Shown here: piece by piece, positions 1-8,817 of the stretch
Layout of the letters: each line of letters begins with the position of its first letter
How positions within the stretch are numbered: position 1 is the stretch's first letter
DNA from: Bin80 sp965203305
GTDB lineage: Bacteria > Bacteroidota > Rhodothermia > Rhodothermales > Bin80
Length of the DNA stretch: 64,000 nt
NCBI GenBank assembly: GCA_965203305.1
Contig: OZ241874.1
Location: 1,612,001-1,676,000, forward strand
Direction: 5' to 3'
Notes under the pieces: model-generated
What the model saw: the letters and a program-made list of their open reading frames with translations, nothing else
Databases searched by the model: none
Told to the model about the DNA's origin: nothing
Program-made: the position numbers and the translations under genes

Positions 1-1177
1 TTTTCTCTTCTCCCTGCATAAAGCGAAGCCATGCAGCGAAGCCGCACGCAATCCATTTGGGGGCGGGGCCATCGGGATGCTTTTCATAGTAGTCAATCAA
101 TGTTGGTACAACGCGGTGCTGAATTTTTGTCGTAGACTGCAGGGTAATGTCAATAAGGCGATGATGCAGGTACGGGTTTTGCCATCGCTGAAGAACTTCA
201 TTGATGTAGGGATCTACTGTATCTGAAGGAACTGGTAGGACGGGTCCGATCTCGTCTCGCAGCAGTAATGCAATGAATTGGCGAACGTCTGGGTGGTTCA
301 TGCTGTGCAGCACGGTTTCGCATCCTGCCAGAATTCCTGCAGGTGCCAGGAGCGTATGTCCGCCGTTCAGCAGCCGTATTTTTCTTGTCCGATACGGTGC
401 AATATTCGGTGTGAGAACAATTCCATTGGCATTTTTCAGGAATCCCAGCCTCTCTTGAAGGGCTTCATCACCTTGGATGGCCCAAAGCCGATACGGCTCG
501 CAGACCGTAAGCAGCTCATCCTCGTATCCGAGGCGGCTGTATGCTGTCTGCAAGTCAGATTCTTCCGGCAGCCCTGGCACAATGCGGTCCACCAGGGTAT
601 TGCAGAACAGGACAGAGTGCCGGAGCCAGTTCGTAAAACGTTCTTCCAGGTTCCACCGCTCCCCCTGCTTCTGTATCAGTCCTCGTAACAGGTCTCCGTT
701 ATTGTGAATCAGCTCACAGGGAAGAATAACAGGGCCTCTTGTATCGGCATAATCGAAACATTCTGCGCGTTCATGCAGCAAGGCACAGAGTCTGGCGGGG
801 AAGGACTGGGGATCCTGCAGTGTGTCATTTTCCTGAAGGGAGAGACCAACTTCTGTGGTATTGGAAAGAACTGCTTCCAGATGGGGACTTCTGGCCACGG
901 CGAGTATCTCATTCCATTCTGTACTTGCAGACAGGACACGGCTCACTGAGGTCACGGTATGGAGCCTGTCAACCAGCTCCTCTGAGTCATGCCCCCGGGT
1001 CCAGAGCGCATAGCGTCCCTCTTGCTGATTGAGCAGTTCGGCACGGCCACTGGGGGTGGAAGCAACCATGACGATCTGGCCATCATACATTCCAGAGGTG
1101 CATGCCTCGTCAATGAAGCAGTCGGCAAAAGCTCTCAGGAAGCGGCCAGTTCCGAACTGGAGTACCTTTTCTGGCAT
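1..1177 (-). CDS. uxaB: Tagaturonate reductase / mannitol dehydrogenase-family oxidoreductase (3' end outside window)
   Basis: Reading the minus strand from an ATG at 1177 gives an uninterrupted frame to the window edge (about 392 residues seen). The N-terminus PEKVLQFGTGRFLRAF is the dinucleotide-binding start of the long-chain mannitol dehydrogenase family. The later block APYRTRKIRLLNGGHT is the family's C-terminal substrate-domain signature, with the Lys-Asn-His type catalytic residues expected there. LNGGHT followed by LAPAGILAG favours tagaturonate reductase (UxaB), which reduces D-tagaturonate to D-altronate with NADH in hexuronate breakdown, over mannitol or fructuronate enzymes, but this subfamily choice is inference. 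It lies 17 bp after dctM on the same strand, so it is probably the last visible gene of a TRAP-transporter operon. The C-terminus is not visible. Confidence 0.82.
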   Translation of the reverse strand, partial: MPEKVLQFGTGRFLRAFADCFIDEACTSGMYDGQIVMVASTPSGRAELLNQQEGRYALWTRGHDSEELVDRLHTVTSVSRVLSASTEWNEILAVARSPHLEAVLSNTTEVGLSLQENDTLQDPQSFPARLCALLHERAECFDYADTRGPVILPCELIHNNGDLLRGLIQKQGERWNLEERFTNWLRHSVLFCNTLVDRIVPGLPEESDLQTAYSRLGYEDELLTVCEPYRLWAIQGDEALQERLGFLKNANGIVLTPNIAPYRTRKIRLLNGGHTLLAPAGILAGCETVLHSMNHPDVRQFIALLLRDEIGPVLPVPSDTVDPYINEVLQRWQNPYLHHRLIDITLQSTTKIQHRVVPTLIDYYEKHPDGPAPKWIACGFAAWLRFMQGEEK

Positions 1178-1194
1178 AAACTTGTGCCTGTTCG

Positions 1195-2490
1195 CTAGTC
1201 AAGGAAAAGATTCGGCAGCCACAGGCTCAAGCCTGGGACACAGGTTACGATTATGAGCACCACGATCATCGCAATGAAGAAGGGGAGCAGTGGCCGGGTG
1301 ACCTGTGAGATTTTCGTCCCGGCAACCCCTACTCCTACAAAAAGCACACTTCCAACCGGTGGTGTACAGAGTCCGATGCAAAGGTTGAGAACAATAATGA
1401 TTCCAAAGTGGATCGGATCAATCCCCAGTTCAATGGCGACGGGCAGGAATATGGGAGTGAAGATGAGAACCGCAGGCGTGATGTCCATAAAGATGCCTAT
1501 GCACAGCAGAGTAACATTAATGAGCAGCAAAATGATGATTCCACTGTCGCTCAGGGCCAGAAGTGATGCGGTAAGCTGTTGCGGGATATTGACATAGGCC
1601 ATGATCCAGGACATGCCCACCGAAGTGGCAACAAGAAACAGGACAACCGCTGTTGTACCGCTGGCATCCATGAGAATCTGTGGCAAATCCCGAATGGAGA
1701 CTTCCCGATAGATCAGCGCGAGAATGAGTGCATACAGTACAGCAACGGCGGCAGCTTCGGTGGCGGTAAAGAAGCCTGCCACGATTCCACCCATGACAAT
1801 GAACAGCAGTGTAAGACTGGGGAGTGCATCCAGAAATTTCCAGAAGACATTCCTGATACTGGCAGCTTTCGCACTCCCGTAGTTTCGTCGCATTGCAAAG
1901 ACTCCGGCTACAGCCATCAGTGCAAGCCCGACCAGGATTCCCGGAAGATATCCGGCAAGGAACAGTGCTGCAATAGACACACCTCCACTGGCAAGGGAAT
2001 ACACAATCAGGATATTGCTGGGGGGAATCAGGAGTCCTGTGGTGGCAGAGGTGATATTGATGGCTGCACTGAAATTGCGATCATATCCGTCTTTTTCCAT
2101 TTGCGGAGCCATGGTACTACCGACAGCGGAGGCTGCTGCGACTGCCGATCCCGATATGGCTCCGAAGAGCATGGATGCCATGATGTTTACATGTGCGAGT
2201 GCCCCTGGAAGAAGTCCAAGCAAGGCTTGTGCAAAATCAATGAGTCTCCGTGCCATACCACCCCGGTTCATAATCTGGCCAGCAAGGATAAAGAAAGGGA
2301 TTGCCAGCAGGGCGAAGCTGTCCAGTCCGGTGGCAATACGCTGAGCCTGGGTTGTCAGGGCGGGCCATGTTCCCATAGTGAACAGCATGGTCGCCAAGGT
2401 TGCCAGTCCAATGCTGTAGGCAACCGGAACTCCCAGGAGGAGCATTCCGGCAAAGGATACCACAAGTATGAGAATCTCAGTGGTCTCCAT
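1195..2490 (-). CDS. dctM: TRAP transporter large permease subunit DctM
   Basis: The 431-residue, strongly hydrophobic protein has about a dozen membrane segments and is the usual length for DctM. The start METTEILILVVSFAGMLLLG and the central GSAVAAASAVGSTMAPQM region match the TRAP large-subunit family. It forms the Na+-coupled channel of a tripartite ATP-independent periplasmic transporter. Its start overlaps the end of dctQ by 14 bp, which implies translational coupling. Together with dctP and dctQ upstream and a tagaturonate reductase downstream, the likely cargo is a hexuronate such as galacturonate or glucuronate; the substrate is inferred from context only. Confidence 0.95.
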   Translation of the reverse strand: METTEILILVVSFAGMLLLGVPVAYSIGLATLATMLFTMGTWPALTTQAQRIATGLDSFALLAIPFFILAGQIMNRGGMARRLIDFAQALLGLLPGALAHVNIMASMLFGAISGSAVAAASAVGSTMAPQMEKDGYDRNFSAAINITSATTGLLIPPSNILIVYSLASGGVSIAALFLAGYLPGILVGLALMAVAGVFAMRRNYGSAKAASIRNVFWKFLDALPSLTLLFIVMGGIVAGFFTATEAAAVAVLYALILALIYREVSIRDLPQILMDASGTTAVVLFLVATSVGMSWIMAYVNIPQQLTASLLALSDSGIIILLLINVTLLCIGIFMDITPAVLIFTPIFLPVAIELGIDPIHFGIIIVLNLCIGLCTPPVGSVLFVGVGVAGTKISQVTRPLLPFFIAMIVVLIIVTCVPGLSLWLPNLFLD

Positions 2491-2965
2491 TCCGAAGCTT
2501 TTTTATTTCATCCACCAGATCCAGAATAGCATACCATGCAATACAGAATCCGCTTATCGGGACAGCCAGATAGATATACCCCAGAGGCAATTGCAGACTG
2601 GCGGATGTTTGTCCGAGTGCAAGCATGACCCAGACCAGGCGTACTCCTCCCGCGAAGAGTGCTGCCAGTGCAAATACAAGTACAAGCGATTCAATCAAAA
2701 TCCGCAAGAGATGCACATTTTTCCCGACGAGTACACCGGGCAGGAGGTCCAGGCTGAGGTGCATTTTGCGCCCCGCTGCGTATGCAGCACCAATGAGTCC
2801 CACCCAGATCATCAGGTACCTTGCCAGTTCTTCTGTCCATGAACTGGGAGCCCCCAGGATGAATCGTGTAAACACCTGCCACAGGACATCCAGCACAAGT
2901 GCAGCCATAAGTGTGGCTACCAGTGCAGACAGGAATCGGTCAAGCCATCTACGGGTGAGTGTCAT
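2477..2965 (-). CDS. dctQ: TRAP transporter small permease subunit DctQ
   Basis: The small integral membrane protein has four predicted helices and the conserved DctQ core WTEELARYLMIWVGLIGAAY followed by a basic GRKMHLSLD loop. The start is placed at MTLTRRWLDRF (2965), which gives 162 residues, normal for the family. An alternative ATG at 2998 would overlap the dctP stop and add 11 residues with no membrane character. DctQ bridges the periplasmic binding protein and the DctM channel. It lies between dctP and dctM on the same strand with short spacing or overlap, so all three are one transcription unit. Confidence 0.9.
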   Translation of the reverse strand: MTLTRRWLDRFLSALVATLMAALVLDVLWQVFTRFILGAPSSWTEELARYLMIWVGLIGAAYAAGRKMHLSLDLLPGVLVGKNVHLLRILIESLVLVFALAALFAGGVRLVWVMLALGQTSASLQLPLGYIYLAVPISGFCIAWYAILDLVDEIKKLRNGDH

Positions 2966-2981
2966 GCAGTGTCCAGGGGTG

Positions 2982-4004
2982 TCATTCCATGGATTCATTC
3001 TGGACTTCGCAGTCTCCCGGGGAGTCACATGGAACGGTGGCGTGAATTTGTTCAATCAGGGTGTGGATTGCGGGAGTCTCCCTGTATTCATCGTAGAGAT
3101 GCAAGACTCGCTCCGCGAAAGGGGCTTTGTCAGGATAGATAATCTGTATTCCTGCCTCCTGTACGTTTTGCAGGGCTTCTTCGGTGGCCACTTTCCAGAG
3201 CTGCTTCTGATATTCCGCGGATTCATCGGCAGCCTGTTGCACCCATGCCTGTTGTTTTGGGTTCAGCTGATCCCAGATTATGGTGCTGATGAGCAATACA
3301 TCGGGGAGTCCTGTATGCTCGTCAAGCGTGTAGTATTTGGATACTTCATAGTGTCGGGATGTGTAAAATGAGGGCGGATTGTTTTCGGCACCATCCACAA
3401 CTCCCTGCTGCAGCGAAGTGTAGAGTTCTCCCCACGCAATCGGTGTTGCTGAACCTCCGAGACTGTTCACCATCTTCACTTGGGTTTCGCTTTCAAGGGT
3501 ACGAATTTTTAATCCCTCCAGATCGCTGGGCGAGTAGACGGGGCGGTCTGTTGTATAGAAACTGCGGCTTCCTGCGTCATAGTACGTCAGTCCACGCAGC
3601 CAGTACCGTTCCCCTGACAGCAAAATTTCTCTTCCCGCAGGGCCACGGAGTACAGCATGACGATGTGCTTCGTCACGAAACAGGTAGGGCAGGCTGAGTA
3701 CCTTGTATTCGGGTGCAAACCCTTCCAGTACTGCGGAAGCCACCTTTGTCATGCCAAGACTGCCAAGCTGCAACAGTTCCAGGAGCTGACGTTCTGTCCC
3801 CAGCTGCTGACTTGGATAAATTTGAATCTGAAGTGATCCCCCTGACAGGCTGTCCAGCCGTTCCTGCATGAAGACCATGGCTCGGTGGACGGGATGGTTG
3901 GTATCAAGTCCGTGTCCAAGTTTAATCATCTCTGTGGTACCAGTACGGGTACATCCGGTCACGGAGAGAAGGAGAATGAACAGTAGCAGAGCGTGTCTTG
4001 TCAT
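2982..4004 (-). CDS. dctP: TRAP transporter substrate-binding lipoprotein DctP
   Basis: The start at 4004 gives MTRHALLLFILLLSVTGC, a lipoprotein signal peptide with lipobox VTGC; the upstream in-frame codons are unlikely to be translated. The mature part (about 320 residues) has DctP-family features: GHGLDTNHPVHRAM near the N-terminus, SQQLGTERQLLELLQLG, an LKIRT-like segment (LEGLKIRTLES) that supplies the conserved carboxylate-binding arginine, and GVVDGAENNPPSF. It captures the substrate outside the inner membrane and delivers it to DctQM. Lipid anchoring of the binding protein is common in this phylum-type cluster. It is the first gene of the operon and the promoter should lie upstream of 4004. 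Confidence 0.93.
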   Translation of the reverse strand: MTRHALLLFILLLSVTGCTRTGTTEMIKLGHGLDTNHPVHRAMVFMQERLDSLSGGSLQIQIYPSQQLGTERQLLELLQLGSLGMTKVASAVLEGFAPEYKVLSLPYLFRDEAHRHAVLRGPAGREILLSGERYWLRGLTYYDAGSRSFYTTDRPVYSPSDLEGLKIRTLESETQVKMVNSLGGSATPIAWGELYTSLQQGVVDGAENNPPSFYTSRHYEVSKYYTLDEHTGLPDVLLISTIIWDQLNPKQQAWVQQAADESAEYQKQLWKVATEEALQNVQEAGIQIIYPDKAPFAERVLHLYDEYRETPAIHTLIEQIHATVPCDSPGDCEVQNESME

Positions 4005-4449
4005 GTGTTCTTGCATCCGTACTGTCTTGATTGCGGCCATCAGAAGGATGATAATAGCATGGATGTGTATCCGTTGCAGGGCTTCAAGTTACGATGAATT
4101 CATAAAATACAGACAAGGGCTGCGCAAGATAATGTGCAATTGATCAGGAAAACAGGATCGGGAAAATGGCATCATAACTGAAAAATCCTTCTGCAAAAAA
4201 CTTCCCCAGTGAAGTAGTTGCACTTCCGGCTTGCCGTGTATATCCAGAGGGAAGTCGCATGGACTACGATCTAGTCAAACACTAAAAAATCGCCGATCAG
4301 CAAGTACATACAGAAATAATAAGGAGTTCCCCCATAATTGACCAAGACTTCGTAACTGTCGGATTCTCCAGACCATTCCCATCGGAATACACAGACAAGC
4401 AGCCCAAACTAGCACCATGCCAGGAGGTCCATCGGCATTCTGGGGAGAG
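4005..4449. other. Intergenic stretch between dctP and a DMT permease
   Basis: No convincing gene, RNA or repeat is visible in these 445 bases. The right half (about 4100-4320) is A+T-rich and precedes dctP on the minus strand, so it probably holds the TRAP operon promoter. I could not pick out a specific promoter or operator. Confidence 0.35.
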
Positions 4450-5430
4450 CTATCTGGCTGGTGAAGTTCCTGGCCGGCGGGCGGCAATGATACTTCCTGC
4501 CGAGACGAGAAGCATTCCAGCAAGAGACAGAATGTTCGGGTAGTCCCCAAAGATCAAAATCCCCCAGCCGACGGCAAACAGGATCTGGACATAACTGACC
4601 CCCATAGCGCGGGTCGTGTGCTCCCGATGGAGACTCCAGGTAAGGAACATCTGGGCAATATGGGTAGAGATGCCGACGCCGATCATCAAGAGCCACTCCG
4701 TGAAGGATGGAACTGCATACTGGGCAACAACAAAAGGAACCGAAGCAAATACAGATACGAACGAGAAGTAAAAGATCACGACAAGTGCATGATCCGTTTC
4801 CCGAAGTTTGCGCACGGATACAAATGCAAGTGCCGCCAGAAATGCTCCTAAAATGCCCACCAAAACAGAAGGCAGATGGAGCCTCTGTACATTAAAAATG
4901 AATTCTGGCTGGATAACACAGACTACTCCTGCAATACAAAGGAGAAGCCCGATCATCATCCCGGGAGACAGGTGCTCCCGGAGAAGGACGGCTGCAATGA
5001 TTGCTGCAAGGCATGGTGAGGTATAGAAGAGTACGGTGGCTTCAGCCAGTGGCAATGCAATCAGAGTCCAGAAGAAGCACAGCAGTGCACCAAATCCCGT
5101 GATACCCCGAAAGATCAGCAACTTTTTATGGACTCCCCAGAGATGTACTCCAGCCAGGCGGATTCCCCAGTAGGTGAGCAGACTCCCGATCACGGCCCTG
5201 ATCAGGACAATCTGCCCCGTCGGGATGGTTGTAGACACAAGTTTTGCCATCAGAGACATCAGGCTGAAGAAGAAGACAGCCACAATCATGTATCCCAGTC
5301 CAACGGGAAGCAAGGAGAGAATCGGGGTGTTTCGTGTCAGCGATACTCGAATCCTTCGAAAGGTCTGCATGTTGCGTGATAATGGAGAAGGATGGATCGC
5401 AGACCTGCGCAGCGTCAGGGACTCTGGCAT
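4450..5430 (-). CDS. EamA/DMT-family permease
   Basis: Ten hydrophobic segments in two EamA halves are visible, with the typical N-terminal helix GYMIVAVFFFSLMSLMAKL and a second-half segment LVSAGSIIAARR at the C-terminus. This is the drug/metabolite transporter superfamily of inner-membrane exporters and importers; the substrate cannot be inferred. The ATG at 5430 is chosen, giving 326 residues; a later ATG at 5370 (MQTFRRIRVS) would give 306, closer to the bare EamA core, and is equally possible. It lies 48 bp after moxR on the same strand and may be co-transcribed with the foldase cluster, although no functional link is evident. Confidence 0.88.
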   Translation of the reverse strand: MPESLTLRRSAIHPSPLSRNMQTFRRIRVSLTRNTPILSLLPVGLGYMIVAVFFFSLMSLMAKLVSTTIPTGQIVLIRAVIGSLLTYWGIRLAGVHLWGVHKKLLIFRGITGFGALLCFFWTLIALPLAEATVLFYTSPCLAAIIAAVLLREHLSPGMMIGLLLCIAGVVCVIQPEFIFNVQRLHLPSVLVGILGAFLAALAFVSVRKLRETDHALVVIFYFSFVSVFASVPFVVAQYAVPSFTEWLLMIGVGISTHIAQMFLTWSLHREHTTRAMGVSYVQILFAVGWGILIFGDYPNILSLAGMLLVSAGSIIAARRPGTSPAR

Positions 5431-5478
5431 GGACAGAAATGGAATGCATCGCCCGTAGAACAAGGGGCGAAGACTGCA

Positions 5479-6501
5479 CTACGAAGGAACCGTTTCAAGG
5501 ATTCGCTCAATCAGGTCGGGCACCGAGATGCCATCTGCCTCGGCATTGAAATTCGCAATAACGCGATGGCGCAACACTGCAGTGGCCAGTGCCTGTACAT
5601 CACTGACCAGAGGGGTGAATCTGCCATCAATGGCTGCCAGTGCTTTTGCCCCCAGGATCAGATACTGGGAGGCACGTGGACCCGCCCCATATGCGATATA
5701 ATCGTTTACGAAATCCGGTATGCCTTCACGGTGGGGGCGTGTATGTGCTGTCAGGCGAACAGCATACTCAATGACGTTATTTGCTACCGGAAGATGGCGT
5801 ACCAGTTTCTGATAGCTTAGGAGCTCCGTCTGGGACATGGCCGGGTTGATCGCAGCAGTCTGGCCCGCTGTCGTTGAGCGAACGACTTCAACCTCTTCGC
5901 TGAAGGAAGGGTAATCTAGCCAGAGATTCAGCATGAATCGATCCAGCTGGGCTTCCGGGAGAGGGTAAGTCCCCTCCTGCTCAATCGGGTTCTGGGTTGC
6001 CAGTACAAAGAACGGTTCTTCAAGTACAAATGTGTTTCCTCCGGCAGTCACCCGGTGCTCTTGCATGGCTTCCAGAAGTGCAGCCTGGGTCTTGGGAGGA
6101 GTCCGGTTCACTTCATCTGCAAGTACGATGTTGGCAAATATGGGCCCCTTCACAAATCGAAATGCGCGCCCTCCCGTCCGCTTGTCCTCCTCAATGATTT
6201 CAGTTCCGGTGATATCCCCGGGCATCAGGTCGGGGGTAAACTGGATTCGCGTAAAATCCAGTGCCAGTGCCTCTGCCAGAGTACGGATCAGGAGTGTCTT
6301 GGCAAGTCCGGGAACCCCAACGAGAAGCACATGTCCTCGAGCCAGCAGGCATACCACTATATTGCGGACAATATCTTTCTGTCCGACAATGATTTTGGAA
6401 ATTTCCTCTTCCAGACGCTTGCATGCTGGAGGCAGAGTCTCCGCAAGAGCGGGGGACAGATCGTCTGCCGGTGTTGCTTCATTGCTGATGGTATGTGACA
6501 T
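5479..6501 (-). CDS. MoxR-family AAA+ ATPase
   Basis: The 340-residue protein has Walker A GVPGLAKT (about residue 62), Walker B VLADEVNR (about 127), the ATQNPIEQEGTYPLPEAQLD sensor/arginine-finger region and the C-terminal lid domain. This arrangement is diagnostic of MoxR ATPases, which remodel or insert cofactors into partner proteins, often with VWA-domain partners. No VWA or DUF58 gene follows here; the next gene is a DMT permease. It starts 19 bp after the SurA-like gene on the same strand, a foldase-MoxR arrangement that suggests a shared envelope-quality role (inference). Confidence 0.93.
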   Translation of the reverse strand: MSHTISNEATPADDLSPALAETLPPACKRLEEEISKIIVGQKDIVRNIVVCLLARGHVLLVGVPGLAKTLLIRTLAEALALDFTRIQFTPDLMPGDITGTEIIEEDKRTGGRAFRFVKGPIFANIVLADEVNRTPPKTQAALLEAMQEHRVTAGGNTFVLEEPFFVLATQNPIEQEGTYPLPEAQLDRFMLNLWLDYPSFSEEVEVVRSTTAGQTAAINPAMSQTELLSYQKLVRHLPVANNVIEYAVRLTAHTRPHREGIPDFVNDYIAYGAGPRASQYLILGAKALAAIDGRFTPLVSDVQALATAVLRHRVIANFNAEADGISVPDLIERILETVPS

Positions 6502-6520
6502 GCCTGTCGGTTAACTGCGG

Positions 6521-7882
6521 TCAGATTGCCAGTACAGAGTGAATATCGGAGGCTTTCCCGCGAAGTTCAATAAAAACATCTTCCCTCAGCAAATCCAGCC
6601 AGCGGCGCATTTCTGCGGCGCGTTTGTTTTCCAGAGCCAGTGATTTAATCCGTGCGTAGTCCGTTTCAATGCTTACGCGATGAGTGGGGACCTTGCGCTG
6701 GAGCAGTACGATGTGCCATGCTACATTTCCGTCGCGCAGCGTGACTTTGGCCGGCTGGCTGATTTCCCCAATTTCCAGTGTATCCGTTGTTGCTTTCCAG
6801 TCTCCTCCCAGAGCATCTATAAAAAGGTCGCGTTCTCCTGAATTCCGGTCAACGACACGTCCGCCAATTTCGGAGGATGCATCTTCTTCGGAGTGTCTCC
6901 TTGCCATGAGCTCAAAGGGAATATCATAGGTCAGGATGGAATCACGCAGGACTTCAAGTTCAGCAATCGCTCTGGCCGGGTCGGAACGTGAACGGTCAAT
7001 ATTGATGAGCACATGACTAAAGTCAATCACATCTCCCACTCGTTCATTCACGCGAAGAATATGAAATCCAAACGGGCTCTGAAATGGCTGAGACAGCTCT
7101 CCCGGATCAATTCGGGCAGCGATTGCTGCAAATTCTGGCACCAGATCTTCCAGTTCCATACTCTCATATCTCCCTCCATTCTCATAAGAGCCTGTATCAT
7201 CCGAGTAACGCTCCGCCATTTCTTCAAGCGTACTTGTCCCTGTGGTAATGGAGTCCCTGATTGCACTGATAATCTCTAGGGCCTCCTGCCTTGCTTCGGG
7301 CAGAATCTCGGGGTATTTTACGATGTGAGAGACGCGTACAATCGGCGGGAGTACGGGCAATGAATCTGCGGGAAACTGTTCGAACCACTTGCGTACCTCA
7401 CTGGGAGTAATGTGCAAGTCTCGAAGTTTTGTGCTTCGAAACTGATCTGCCAGAAGCTGGTCCCGAACTTCATTCCGAAGATCAGCCCGAATCTGGATGA
7501 CACTCTTGCCATAGACTTCTTCCAGCCTGCTTTCACTGCCCATGTTTTCAGTCATGAACTGGATACGCTGATCAAGGGACTGATCAATCTGCTCTTCCGT
7601 GATAACGATGTTGGTATCTCTCCGCGCATGTTCGGCCAGGACTTCTCCGTCAATGAGTTGCTGCAGGGCCTGATACCAGAGTGCCTCGCTGTACTCAAAC
7701 TCTTCCTGCCTTGTGAGATTGAGTACGATTCCATCAATCTCGGAGCGGAGTATGATCTTATTCTCTCCGACAATGGCAACGATCTCGTCCACAACATTCT
7801 CTTGTGCCCGTACCAGTGACCAGGGAAGCAGAAAGAACATAATGAGTGCAATATGTCGGAAAATCAGGATTCTTTTAGGCAT
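6521..7882 (-). CDS. SurA-like periplasmic peptidyl-prolyl isomerase
   Basis: The 453-residue protein starts with a Sec signal peptide (MPKRILIFRHIALIMFF, cleavage after VRAQ). A SurA N-terminal chaperone domain follows (VVDEIVAIVGENKIILRSEID). Two parvulin-type repeats come next: the first around residues 180-275 (RVSHIVKYPE ... LSQPFQSPFGFHILRV), the second more degenerate (DFSHVLINID ... ISQPAKVTLRDGNVAWHIV). The length and domain order match SurA, which escorts outer-membrane proteins through the periplasm. It is the third of three adjacent foldase-like genes on the minus strand, 92 bp after the preceding gene and 19 bp before moxR. Confidence 0.92.
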   Translation of the reverse strand: MPKRILIFRHIALIMFFLLPWSLVRAQENVVDEIVAIVGENKIILRSEIDGIVLNLTRQEEFEYSEALWYQALQQLIDGEVLAEHARRDTNIVITEEQIDQSLDQRIQFMTENMGSESRLEEVYGKSVIQIRADLRNEVRDQLLADQFRSTKLRDLHITPSEVRKWFEQFPADSLPVLPPIVRVSHIVKYPEILPEARQEALEIISAIRDSITTGTSTLEEMAERYSDDTGSYENGGRYESMELEDLVPEFAAIAARIDPGELSQPFQSPFGFHILRVNERVGDVIDFSHVLINIDRSRSDPARAIAELEVLRDSILTYDIPFELMARRHSEEDASSEIGGRVVDRNSGERDLFIDALGGDWKATTDTLEIGEISQPAKVTLRDGNVAWHIVLLQRKVPTHRVSIETDYARIKSLALENKRAAEMRRWLDLLREDVFIELRGKASDIHSVLAI

Positions 7883-7974
7883 TCGGAGAATATGATGGAA
7901 AATGCGCGGGGAGTTTTTCTAGAACGGACAACTCTGAATGATTAGTAGATACCAGAGGCATACAGGAGCATCAT

Positions 7975-8817
7975 TCACTTTATTTCAATCTCTCCACGAA
8001 ACTCGGCTTCCACGCGAAGTGCCTGAACTCTGCGAGTATAATTCTGTTTCCGGAAGCGGATGGTCAGCTGTTCCCGAATGAAGTTCTCAACCCAGGCCAA
8101 TTCGGGAATTGAGTTGGGGGCACTGCGATTCGTAACTTCTAGCAGGTGATACAGCGAGTCTGCCAGGAAAATCTGTGGAGGAGTCCCTGCTTCTGTATTC
8201 TGGAGAAGTTCCATCAACTCTGGCTGGTCAATGAACAGCCGGGTTTCCAGGAAGTGGTTTTGTGTCATCCTGAGGTGTTCGGCAGGGGAACTGCTGAAAC
8301 GCTCAATCAGCGTGGCAAACAAAGAATCGGCAGCTTCTTCACGGTTCATCAGCTGCACGGCTGTTTCCACAGAGTCCCGGCTCGGGTTACTCAGGTAGCG
8401 AATGTGTACGAATGACTCAAAGAATCGCAGGTGTTCTTTATTCTGTTCATAAAAATTTTCAATGTCATCTGATGTGATTTCATCGTCAGCCTGGCTATGA
8501 TATTCAGAGATCATCCCCTCAATCAGAACTGCACGGGAACTTTCGTCAAGGCGGCGCTGGATATCCTCTTTATCGGAGAGACGGAGTCGCAATGCTTCCT
8601 GATAGAGAAGTTCGCTGATAATCCACTGGTTAATGATTTGACTGCGGGCTTTGGTTGTATCAAAGCCCGTAGCCAGACTGGCAAAACTGGCTTCAATATC
8701 TGAAGAGAGCAAATAGGAATCTCCAACTCTTGCCACAAATTCGTCTGATGAATCCAGTTGACGGCAGCCTGCAGTCCCGATCAGTAGCAAGGCGACTGTT
8801 CCAGCTCTGATCGTCAT
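7975..8817 (-). CDS. SurA/PpiC-like lipoprotein lacking a clear catalytic domain
   Basis: A lipoprotein signal (TVALLLIGTAGC) is followed by a SurA-N-like helical domain (EFVARVGDSYLLSSDIEASF) and a long helical region with INQWIISELLYQEALRL, typical of foldase N-domains. The parvulin catalytic signature is not obvious, so it may be a chaperone only. The ATG at 8817 overlaps the stop codon of the upstream foldase; a GTG one codon earlier (8820) is also possible. The overlap shows tight coupling to the 672-residue PpiC protein. Function as an outer-membrane biogenesis chaperone is inferred from context and the N-domain. Confidence 0.85.
   Translation of the reverse strand: MTIRAGTVALLLIGTAGCRQLDSSDEFVARVGDSYLLSSDIEASFASLATGFDTTKARSQIINQWIISELLYQEALRLRLSDKEDIQRRLDESSRAVLIEGMISEYHSQADDEITSDDIENFYEQNKEHLRFFESFVHIRYLSNPSRDSVETAVQLMNREEAADSLFATLIERFSSSPAEHLRMTQNHFLETRLFIDQPELMELLQNTEAGTPPQIFLADSLYHLLEVTNRSAPNSIPELAWVENFIREQLTIRFRKQNYTRRVQALRVEAEFRGEIEIK

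Noticed and set aside
1579..2529. 316-codon plus-strand frame opposite dctM
   Set aside because: Low-complexity Gly/Ser/His/Cys-rich translation, antisense to a clear TRAP permease.
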